A stretch of 64,000 nucleotides of DNA, taken from positions 310,001 to 374,000 of the forward strand of contig NZ_LHVE01000009.1 in NCBI RefSeq assembly GCF_001269655.1, given 5' to 3'. The position numbers and the translations under genes were made by a program. Below the pieces are notes generated by a model. The model searched no databases and had not been told where the DNA came from. It was given only the letters and a program-made list of their open reading frames with translations. Positions 10,610-17,609 of the stretch are shown here, one piece after another; within the stretch, counting starts at the first letter, position 1; every line of letters starts with the position of its first letter. Origin of the DNA: Pseudomonas thivervalensis (GTDB taxonomy: Bacteria > Pseudomonadota > Gammaproteobacteria > Pseudomonadales > Pseudomonadaceae).

Positions 10610-12136
10610 TCACATTACCGCGCCGATCTGCCAAGGCAGGAACTCGTTATCGCCCAAGCCGTTTTCCTCGCTGCAGGTGCGGTGTCCGGACGCGGTCTCC
10701 AGCATCAGCCGGAACAACCGCTCACCCGCTTGCGCCACTGACTCCAGGCCATCGACAATGCCGCCGGCGTTGAAGTCCATATCCAGTTCCATGCGCTGGA
10801 ACAGGCCGGTGTTGGTGGCGATCTTCAAGGATGGCGTGGGTTTGCACCCGTAGGTCGAGCCGCGACCCGTGGTGAAGCAGATGAGATTCGCGCCTCCCGC
10901 CACCTGGCCGGTAGCGGACACCGGGTCGTAGCCGGGCGTGTCCATGAACACAAGGCCTCGGATATCGACCGTTTCAGCGTATTGGTAAACACCCATCAGC
11001 CCGGTCGCACCGGCTTTCGCCACGGCGCCCAGGGATTTTTCCAGAATGGTGGTGATGCCCCCGGCCTTGTTGCCCGGCGAAGGGTTGTTGTTCATGTCGC
11101 CATCGTTGTGGTGCACGTAGGCTTCCCACCAATGGATCCGCGCCATCAGTTTGTCCGCGATTTCAGCAGACGCGGCGCGGGCTGTCAGCAAGTGTTCGGC
11201 GCCATAGATCTCCGGGGTTTCCGAGAGAATCGCGGTGCCGCCATGCTGCACCAGCAAGTCCACGGCGGCGCCGAGTGCCGGATTGGCCGTAATGCCTGAG
11301 TAACCATCTGAGCCGCCGCATTGCAAACCGACGCATAAGTGGCGCGCGGCAACGGTCGTCCGTTGGCATTGGTTGATGATGGGCAGCATCGCTTCAATAT
11401 GGGCGATGCCACGTCGCACGGCGTCGCGAGTACCGCCTTCGTCCTGGATGATCAGGCTGGCCTTGAGCGTTGCAGGGCGCTCCCCCAGTTCATTCATCAA
11501 CGGCGTGAGTTGGTTGACCTCGCACCCCAGGCCGATCAACAGCACACCGGCGAAATTGGCGTGATCGGCGTAGCCGCGCAGGGTTCGCTTGAGAAGGTCG
11601 ATGCCTTCTCCCTGGGCACCCATGCCACAGCCGCTGCCATGGGTGATCGCAACGACGCCGTCGACGTTGGGGAAGTCTTTCAAACGCTCGGATGAGAAGG
11701 CGTTGGCGATGTGCTTGCAGACGGTTGCCGAGCAGTTGACGCTGGAAATGACCCCGATGTAATTGCGTGTGCCGACGCGTCCATCCTCGCGGACGTAACC
11801 TTCGAAGGTCGCGGGGGCATTGCTCAACGAGGTGGGGACATAAACGTTCCGTACCCTGTGTTCGGCAGTGGTGGCGGGCATGTCCAGGTTGTGCACGTGG
11901 ACGTGATCGCCGGGCTCGATGACCTGGGTCGCCTGGCCGATGGTTTGCCCATACTTGAGCACCCGCTGGCCGGCCAGCACCCTGCGCAGGGCAAGCTTGT
12001 GGCCGGACGGAACCGCCTGCCGCGCGATCAGGATAAGGCCGTCGGCGTTCACCGGCTGACCTTCGGCGATATCGCCTCGGGCCACTGCGACATCATCACC
12101 AGGGGTCAAAACAAGCAAAGAAGAAGGCGGGTTCAT
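10610..12136 (-). CDS. uxaA: Altronate dehydratase
   Basis: Iron-dependent dehydratase of 508 residues converting D-altronate to KDG in galacturonate breakdown. The N-terminal SAF-type region (about 1-90) with LTPGDDVAVA and DHVHVHNL is followed by the large UxaA domain with VVAITHGSGCGMGAQGEG, LIGLGCEVNQ, GLQCGGSDGYSG and DTPGYDPVSATG, all typical of the family. The ATG at 12136 follows GGAGAAAGCCCC and was preferred to an upstream in-frame start at 12286 that would run into the preceding gene. It begins 17 bases after the stop of the dehydrogenase gene, so the two are one operon. Uronate isomerase and tagaturonate reductase genes are not in this window. Confidence 0.94.
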   Translation of the reverse strand: MNPPSSLLVLTPGDDVAVARGDIAEGQPVNADGLILIARQAVPSGHKLALRRVLAGQRVLKYGQTIGQATQVIEPGDHVHVHNLDMPATTAEHRVRNVYVPTSLSNAPATFEGYVREDGRVGTRNYIGVISSVNCSATVCKHIANAFSSERLKDFPNVDGVVAITHGSGCGMGAQGEGIDLLKRTLRGYADHANFAGVLLIGLGCEVNQLTPLMNELGERPATLKASLIIQDEGGTRDAVRRGIAHIEAMLPIINQCQRTTVAARHLCVGLQCGGSDGYSGITANPALGAAVDLLVQHGGTAILSETPEIYGAEHLLTARAASAEIADKLMARIHWWEAYVHHNDGDMNNNPSPGNKAGGITTILEKSLGAVAKAGATGLMGVYQYAETVDIRGLVFMDTPGYDPVSATGQVAGGANLICFTTGRGSTYGCKPTPSLKIATNTGLFQRMELDMDFNAGGIVDGLESVAQAGERLFRLMLETASGHRTCSEENGLGDNEFLPWQIGAVM

Positions 12137-12153
12137 GGGGCTTTCTCCGATTC

Positions 12154-13164
12154 CTAGCACTCGATGATTGCTTTGACGACACCTTGCTTGGGGTCGAGCA
12201 AGGTGGCGAACGATTGGGGCACATCGTCCAGCGTCAATCGGTGGGTGTTCAGGGCCGCATCTGGAATCAAACCGTCGCGCAGGCATTGCTCGACGTGCCG
12301 GAAGTCTTCCTGGGTGGCGTTGCGGCTGCCCATCAGCGTGGCTTCACGTTTGTGGAATTCAGGGTCGGAGAAGGTGATGGAGTCTCGAACCACCGAGATC
12401 ATCACATAGGTGCCGCCGTGGGCGATGAACTCAAATCCGCGCTCCATGGCCCGTGCGTTGCCGGTGGCATCGAACACCACGTCGAAAAAATCCCCCCCGG
12501 TCAGTTCAGCCAGGGTCTGCTTGTCGCCTTCGCCGATGTGCACGGCGGCGTGGATATCCAAGTGTTGCTTACAGAACGCCAGGCGATCCTCACGGGTATC
12601 CAGGACGGTGACCTGCGCACCGCGCAGGCTGGCGAAGATTGCCGCCGCCATACCGATTGGACCAGTGCCGACCACCAGCGCACGTTTATCCGCCTGAACG
12701 TTTGAGCGCCGCACGGCGTGAGCGCCGATGGACAGGAACTCGATCATGGCCGCCTGATCCAGGGAAACACCCACCGCCTTGTGCACGAATTCGTGGGGAA
12801 CGCTCAGGTACTCAGTGAACGCCCCATCGCAATGAACCCCTAGCACTTGAATGCGGGTGCAGCAGTTGGTCTTGCCCTGGCGGCAAGCGATACAGGTCCC
12901 GCAGGACAGGTACGGCATCACATAAACGACGTCACCCACCGCCAGGTCGCTGGCGACGTCAGTGCCTTCCACGACCCCGGAGAACTCGTGGCCCATGACC
13001 CGTGGGTATTCGAGGTACGGTTGATTGCCGGTGAAAATGTGCAAGTCGGTGCCACAGACCCCAACGCGCTTGACGCGGACGAGGATCTCGCCCGGTTTCT
13101 TGAGCGGTTTTTCACGTTCGATGGCGGTGAGCGAGCCGGGTTCGTTACAGATGACCGTCAGCAT
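12154..13164 (-). CDS. Zinc-dependent dehydrogenase, LgoD (L-galactonate 5-dehydrogenase)-like
   Basis: The 336-residue MDR-family enzyme has a catalytic zinc region (GVCGTDLHIFTG, GHEFSG), a structural zinc cluster (SCGTCIACRQGKTNCC) and a Rossmann GTGPIGMAAA motif. The C-terminal FSDPEFHKREATLMGSRNAT closely matches E. coli LgoD/YjjN as I recall it. LgoD oxidises L-galactonate to D-tagaturonate, which would feed UxaA through altronate. The ATG at 13164 follows AAGGAG; the frame is open far upstream but without coding character and across the promoter. It is the first gene of the operon and is preceded by paired operators and a promoter. Confidence 0.85.
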   Translation of the reverse strand: MLTVICNEPGSLTAIEREKPLKKPGEILVRVKRVGVCGTDLHIFTGNQPYLEYPRVMGHEFSGVVEGTDVASDLAVGDVVYVMPYLSCGTCIACRQGKTNCCTRIQVLGVHCDGAFTEYLSVPHEFVHKAVGVSLDQAAMIEFLSIGAHAVRRSNVQADKRALVVGTGPIGMAAAIFASLRGAQVTVLDTREDRLAFCKQHLDIHAAVHIGEGDKQTLAELTGGDFFDVVFDATGNARAMERGFEFIAHGGTYVMISVVRDSITFSDPEFHKREATLMGSRNATQEDFRHVEQCLRDGLIPDAALNTHRLTLDDVPQSFATLLDPKQGVVKAIIEC

Positions 13165-13321
13165 GTCGATGCTCCTTGGCTGGCGTGCAGACAATGGGAG
13201 CCTGCAGGCGGGAGGAGGGTTGTGAGCGCGCGGCTGCCGGGACCGAGGCTCTCTTTTTTGTTGTAGGCGAGCGGTGATCTGCACCGAAGACCTTGGTCCG
13301 AAACTACAGGTCGAAAAAAAT

Positions 13322-13336
13322 ATTGGCAAGACCAAT
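13322..13336. promoter_or_regulatory. GntR-type operator O1 upstream of the lgoD-like operon
   Basis: ATTGGCAAGACCAAT is a 15-base palindrome (ATTGG-N5-CCAAT). It abuts the -10 hexamer of the minus-strand promoter at 13336-13364. It resembles UxuR/ExuR sites. Confidence 0.6.
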
Positions 13337-13364
13337 TTATAAAAAAACCAATTGGACTGACCAA
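13336..13364 (-). promoter_or_regulatory. Putative sigma-70 promoter of the lgoD-uxaA-gntR operon
   Basis: On the minus strand, TTGGTC (13364-13359) and TATAAA (13341-13336) are separated by 17 bases. The -35 hexamer lies within operator O2 and the start region within O1, a classic repression layout. The start codon at 13164 leaves a leader of about 165 bases, in which I see no other element. Confidence 0.5.
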
Positions 13365-13365
13365 T
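13351..13365. promoter_or_regulatory. GntR-type operator O2 upstream of the lgoD-like operon
   Basis: ATTGGACTGACCAAT is a second copy of ATTGG-N5-CCAAT, 29 bases from O1 (close to three helical turns) and overlapping the -35 hexamer. Confidence 0.6.
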
Positions 13366-13466
13366 ATGCGATTTAAGCGTCGCCCGGCGCTGCATCATTT
13401 ACTGAACCCAGCCCCGTCCTGTCATGTCCCTCGTTTGTCAGAAACGAAAACAGGACGGACCCTCTG

Positions 13467-15095
13467 ATGCGACCTATCAACCTCACCAGCCTCTCCTTTG
13501 CCGCGCTGCTGTGCGTGGCCTGTTCAAGCCAACCGCCTGCAACCTGGAGCTATGCAGATGCTCAAGGACGGGCCAATCTCCCACCCGACCAGACCTACCC
13601 GGAGCTCTTTGAAGCGGTGCAGCGGGAGCAGGTGTTCACCGACCAGAAGCATTTCGTGGACGCATTGCCCAACCGGGATCCGGCGCAGATCCGTGCCGAT
13701 TACCTGGCCCAACGTGACCGCGAGGGCTTCGATATCAAGGCCTTCGTGAAGGACAACTTCATCGAGTCCGGCGAAGCCGAAAGCCCGGCGCCCAAGCCGG
13801 GTGCTCCGATCAGGGAACACATCGACAGCCTCTGGCCGGTGCTGAGCCGATCCTATAGCCAGGTGCCGGCCTACAGCAGCTTGTTGCCGTTGCCGCAGCC
13901 CTATGTGGTGCCCGGCGGACGCTTTCGCGAGATGTACTACTGGGATTCGTATTTCACCATGCTGGGGCTTGAGCAAAGCGGCGATAGGGACCAGGTCCGC
14001 CAGATGACCGATAACTTCGCCTACATGATCGACACCTACGGCCACATTCCCAACGGCAATCGCACCTACTACCTGAGCCGGTCGCAGCCGCCGTTCTTTG
14101 CCTACATGGTGGAATTGCAGGCGCATATCGAAGGCGACCAGGCCTATGGGCGCTACTTGCCGCAATTGCAGAAGGAATATGCCTATTGGATGGAGGGTGC
14201 CCAGGCACTCGAGCCCGGTGCGGCCGCCCGGCACGTGGTCAAACTCGCCGACGGCAGTGTGCTCAATCGCTATTGGGACGCCAGCCCGACGCCTCGGCAG
14301 GAGTCCTGGCTGCAAGACATAAGCACCGCCGAGCAGGCACCGCAGCGACCCAAGGAAGAGGTCTGGCGTGACCTGCGCGCCGGTGCCGAAAGCGGCTGGG
14401 ACTTCAGCTCTCGCTGGCTGGACGACCGCCAGAACCTGGCGAGCATTCGCACCACGGCCATCGTGCCCGTGGACCTCAATAGCCTGATCTATCATCTGGA
14501 ACAGACCATCGCCAAAGCCTGCGAGACGGTGCAGAACGCCCCCTGCGTCCAGGCTTACGGCCGGCGCGCCGAACAGCGTCAGCGGGCGATCGAGCAGCAC
14601 TTGTGGAATGCTGACAAAGGCTACTACGTGGACTACGACTGGCAACGCAACCAGCAACGCCAGCCACTCACGGCCGCTGCGCTTTTCCCGCTGTACACGG
14701 GCCTGGCCTCCGCAGAGCATGCCAATCGCACGGCCGATGCGGTACGCAATGGTCTGTTGCGCCCCGGGGGCATCGCCACCACCCAGGTCAGCAATGGCCA
14801 GCAATGGGACGAGCCCAATGGCTGGGCACCGCTGCAATGGGTCGCGGTGGAAGGGTTGGACCGCTACCGGCATACCGCGCTGGCGCAACAGATCGGCAGT
14901 CGCTTCCTGCAGCAGGTGGAGAACCTCTATGGCAAGGAAAACAAGCTGGTGGAGAAATATGACCTGTCTGGACGCGGCGACGGCGGCGGAGGTGGCGAAT
15001 ATGAACTGCAGGACGGCTTCGGCTGGACCAACGGGGTGACGCTCAAGCTGCTGGGCAAATATGGCGCGACTTCCCCAAACCTAGTAGGCAAGTGA
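13467..15095 (+). CDS. treA: Alpha,alpha-trehalase (GH37), probable periplasmic lipoprotein
   Basis: Glycoside hydrolase family 37 enzyme of 542 residues that splits trehalose to two glucoses. Both trehalase signatures are present: PGGRFREMYYWDSYF (about residues 150-165) and QWDEPNGWAPLQW (about 445-457). The predicted general acid lies in AESGWDFSSRW (about residue 312) and the base in GEYELQDGFGWTNG near the C-terminus. The N-terminus has a hydrophobic signal ending LLCVACSSQ, fitting a lipobox with lipidation at Cys19, so the enzyme is probably membrane-anchored in the periplasm. It is transcribed alone, divergent from the lgoD-like operon. The ribosome site is weak (AGGACGG, distant). 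Confidence 0.92.
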   Translation: MRPINLTSLSFAALLCVACSSQPPATWSYADAQGRANLPPDQTYPELFEAVQREQVFTDQKHFVDALPNRDPAQIRADYLAQRDREGFDIKAFVKDNFIESGEAESPAPKPGAPIREHIDSLWPVLSRSYSQVPAYSSLLPLPQPYVVPGGRFREMYYWDSYFTMLGLEQSGDRDQVRQMTDNFAYMIDTYGHIPNGNRTYYLSRSQPPFFAYMVELQAHIEGDQAYGRYLPQLQKEYAYWMEGAQALEPGAAARHVVKLADGSVLNRYWDASPTPRQESWLQDISTAEQAPQRPKEEVWRDLRAGAESGWDFSSRWLDDRQNLASIRTTAIVPVDLNSLIYHLEQTIAKACETVQNAPCVQAYGRRAEQRQRAIEQHLWNADKGYYVDYDWQRNQQRQPLTAAALFPLYTGLASAEHANRTADAVRNGLLRPGGIATTQVSNGQQWDEPNGWAPLQWVAVEGLDRYRHTALAQQIGSRFLQQVENLYGKENKLVEKYDLSGRGDGGGGGEYELQDGFGWTNGVTLKLLGKYGATSPNLVGK

Positions 15096-15156
15096 ATGCC
15101 ACGCAGACTCCTGTGGGAGGCACAAATCTCACCTTCACCCGAATCGAGACGCACTT

Positions 15157-15286
15157 GTGGCGAGGGAGCTTGCTCCCGCTCGGCTGCGCAGCAGTCGCAG
15201 AAACGGTGTCCGCGGAGTGCCTGGCGAAACGGTGTGGCTGATTTGGGGTTGCTTCGCAACCCAGCGGGAGCAAGCTCCCTCGCCAC
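15157..15286. repeat. REPIN-like inverted REP pair
   Basis: Same arm sequence and inverted layout as the copies at 1164 and 9616. It lies between the convergent treA and diguanylate cyclase genes. Confidence 0.85.
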
Positions 15287-15342
15287 AGGGGGCGGTGTTG
15301 GATGGACTTGGTTTGATCGGACACTGAGCCGTTGTAGGCTCG

Positions 15343-16296
15343 CTACTCATGCACCGTCACCCGATTGCGCCCGGTCTTCTTCGATGCATACAGTGCCTGG
15401 TCGGCCCTGGCGATCAGCTCGGCATGGTCGTTCGCGGGCTGGCTCAGGTCGGCCACGCCCAGGCTGACAGTGAAGCGGATAGTCTGGTCGTTGAACTCCA
15501 CTTCCAGCGCTTCGACAGCCATGCGCAGACGCTCGGAGAAAATCTGTGCGCCGGCCTTGTCGGTGTCTGAGAGCACCACGCCAAACTCTTCACCGCCATA
15601 ACGCCCAGCCACATCGGACTCACGCACATGCTCGCGCAGCAGCCTGGCGACGTGCTCGATGACTTTGTCGCCAGCCTGGTGGCCATAGGTGTCGTTGACC
15701 CGCTTGAAGTGGTCGATGTCGAGCATCACCAGGCTCAAGGCATTGCCATAGCGCTGGTGCCGGGCGTAGGCGGCTTTCAGGCTGCCTTCCCAATGGCCGC
15801 GGTTGTACAGCCCCGTCAATCGATCGGTGCTGGAGAGTTGTTGCAACTGCGCGTTGGCGGCCTGGAGTTGATGCCGGTTGGTGGCGACGTCGGTGACGTC
15901 ATAGATCACCAGGCAGATGTGCTTGATCGTATTGTCCGGTGAGCGCAGCGGCAGCAGGGTGGTGTTCTGGTACATGAACGCTTCCTGGCCGGTGATCGGT
16001 TGGTAGCTTTTGAACCGCATCAGGTAGGGGCGCTGTTCCCAGACTGTGAACGCCGGCGTGCCCAGGGTCGCGACGCTTTCCACCTTGCGGCTGAACCAGG
16101 GCCGATCGATTTCGGGAAACAGGCTGAAGAAATGCTGGTTGTGCGCGTCCTTGGGCTGCACCCCGGAGCGGTTCTCCATGAAGGTGTTCCAGACTTGCAC
16201 GCGGTACTCACGGTCGAGCACGACGACCCCGACGTCGATGCTCTGAACGATGGCCAGCAACCAGTGAAATTCGTTCAGATCGATGGATTCGCTCAT
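15343..16296 (-). CDS. PAS-GGDEF diguanylate cyclase
   Basis: Soluble diguanylate cyclase of 317 residues. A PAS-like sensor (about 10-135, beginning LLAIVQSIDVGVVVLDREYRVQVWN) is joined by a short coiled linker to a GGDEF domain (about 150-315). The active site is GGEEF at 234-238, and an inhibitory RxxD site (RESD, 225-228) is placed exactly five residues upstream, so it should be active and product-inhibited. No membrane segment is seen. It starts three bases after the stop of the REC-CheC gene, so the two are co-transcribed and probably form one signalling unit. Confidence 0.9.
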   Translation of the reverse strand: MSESIDLNEFHWLLAIVQSIDVGVVVLDREYRVQVWNTFMENRSGVQPKDAHNQHFFSLFPEIDRPWFSRKVESVATLGTPAFTVWEQRPYLMRFKSYQPITGQEAFMYQNTTLLPLRSPDNTIKHICLVIYDVTDVATNRHQLQAANAQLQQLSSTDRLTGLYNRGHWEGSLKAAYARHQRYGNALSLVMLDIDHFKRVNDTYGHQAGDKVIEHVARLLREHVRESDVAGRYGGEEFGVVLSDTDKAGAQIFSERLRMAVEALEVEFNDQTIRFTVSLGVADLSQPANDHAELIARADQALYASKKTGRNRVTVHE

Positions 16297-16299
16297 GGC

Positions 16300-17310
16300 T
16301 CAGTTCATCAGGTAGGCGAGTTTGTGGGTCAACCGTTCGATGGAGTCCTCGGTGAACAACAGCAACAGGTCGAAACGAATATCGTGCCCTTCCAGGCTGT
16401 AGCTGATTTCCACCGCCAAGGTCTTTTTCCAGTGCTTGCTGTTGGCCCGGATCAGCTCCTCGATGGCCGCGTGCTGGCCGAGAATCTGCGGGTGACCCTG
16501 GGAAAACACCACGTCGATCTGCTCGGCGATGCTGCTCAGGCAAGCGCCGATCAAGACGCTGGAAAGGTCCAGCAGCATTTCCAGGTCCGAATACTCGGCG
16601 CTCTGGCGTTGCATCAAGTGCGCAATGTCGGCGATCTCCGAGTCGTGGAAGATCAGCAGGGCTTCGCCAGCGATGCCGCTGCCGATAAAGCCTTGGCAGA
16701 TGGCCGTGAGCTGCTGGGAACTGCCGACATCGTTCAACGCCATGTGCAATTCCCCGACCTCGAGGAGGTTCACGTTCGGCACCGGCAACTGCACAAAGAC
16801 CCCCAATACCTTGGCGATCAGCGCCGCCGCCCGGCCGATGGCGACGTTGACCGTCTCACGGAACGCATCGTGAAAACCGATGGCCGTGTTCGTCGCCAAA
16901 CGAGTCGGCACGGGCGCCTGGCCGGGTTGGGCCAGCAGTCCCAGCCCGGCAAGCGTCTGGCGCAGGTCGTTTTCATCGAAGGGTTTTTTCAGGAACGCCA
17001 GCGCACCCAGCTCATGCACGCGACGTACCGCTTCATCCTGTACGTCACCGGAGATCACGATGACCTGCGCCTTCAATCCTTCGGCGCGCAAGGCGCTCAA
17101 CACCTGGTAGCCATCCATCTCCGGCATGGTCAGGTCGAGCAGCACCACCTGGCCGAGGCCCTGGCGTATGGCGTCCATGGCCTGGCGCCCGTTGACCGCT
17201 TCGGTGACCGCAACCGGCCAGTCTTTCGGCAGCGCGCGCAACACCTGCTTGCGCGCCATGTTGGAGTCGTCACACACCACCAGGGGGATCAACGACACAA
17301 GGACATCCAT
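16300..17310 (-). CDS. Response regulator with C-terminal CheC-like phosphatase domain
   Basis: Two-domain protein of 336 residues. The N-terminal receiver (about 8-120) has the acidic pair DD at 14-15, phospho-acceptor Asp59 (LLDLTMPEMDGY), Ser87 and Lys109. The C-terminal part (about 140-330) resembles the CheC/CheX/FliY fold. One E-x2-N phosphatase motif is intact (Glu152, Asn155 in RETVNVAIG), while the second pseudo-repeat (DLSSVLIG) has lost it. CheC enzymes dephosphorylate CheY-P, so it may remove phosphate from itself or from another receiver. Its partner is probably the diguanylate cyclase encoded three bases downstream. Confidence 0.85.
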   Translation of the reverse strand: MDVLVSLIPLVVCDDSNMARKQVLRALPKDWPVAVTEAVNGRQAMDAIRQGLGQVVLLDLTMPEMDGYQVLSALRAEGLKAQVIVISGDVQDEAVRRVHELGALAFLKKPFDENDLRQTLAGLGLLAQPGQAPVPTRLATNTAIGFHDAFRETVNVAIGRAAALIAKVLGVFVQLPVPNVNLLEVGELHMALNDVGSSQQLTAICQGFIGSGIAGEALLIFHDSEIADIAHLMQRQSAEYSDLEMLLDLSSVLIGACLSSIAEQIDVVFSQGHPQILGQHAAIEELIRANSKHWKKTLAVEISYSLEGHDIRFDLLLLFTEDSIERLTHKLAYLMN

Positions 17311-17609
17311 CGAATTTCAATGGCAGGAGAGGAGGTGCTGCGTACGTCATTCATAGGCTTGCAAAGACCCTTTGGATTAACGAATCGGGTTTATCAAGCG
17401 TGGTGTCCAGCACGAGACACCGCCAGACACGGTTGTATTGAAACTGGACCAATAAGTCAGGGACGTCAACTGCACTTCGTCATCGAAGCCTGCGCAAAGC
17501 CACGGTCGGCCTGCGATTGGGTCTGGCAGGCGCGGTTTGTGGTCTATAGTTTTCAGCAGGCGGTCGGTGACCCGCAGACCGTCAGTGGGAACAATGCAGG
17601 GAGCACACC
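17311..17609. other. Intergenic region between divergent REC-CheC and GGDEF-EAL genes
   Basis: Apart from the plus-strand promoter listed at 17523-17550, I see no gene or strong repeat here. A promoter for the minus-strand REC-CheC/cyclase pair should be present, but none stands out. Confidence 0.5.
17523..17550 (+). promoter_or_regulatory. Promoter of the GGDEF-EAL gene, shared sequence with the kinase promoter
   Basis: CTGGCA (17523-17528), a 16-base spacer and TATAGT (17545-17550). The 17 bases at 17535-17551 (GTTTGTGGTCTATAGTT) recur exactly, inverted, at 23802-23818 in front of the paralogous histidine kinase. Confidence 0.6.

Noticed and set aside
17523..17551. Sigma-54 promoter suggested by TGGCA
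   Set aside because: The required GC element at the right spacing (TTGC) is missing; TGGCA with TATAGT at 16 bases fits sigma-70 better.
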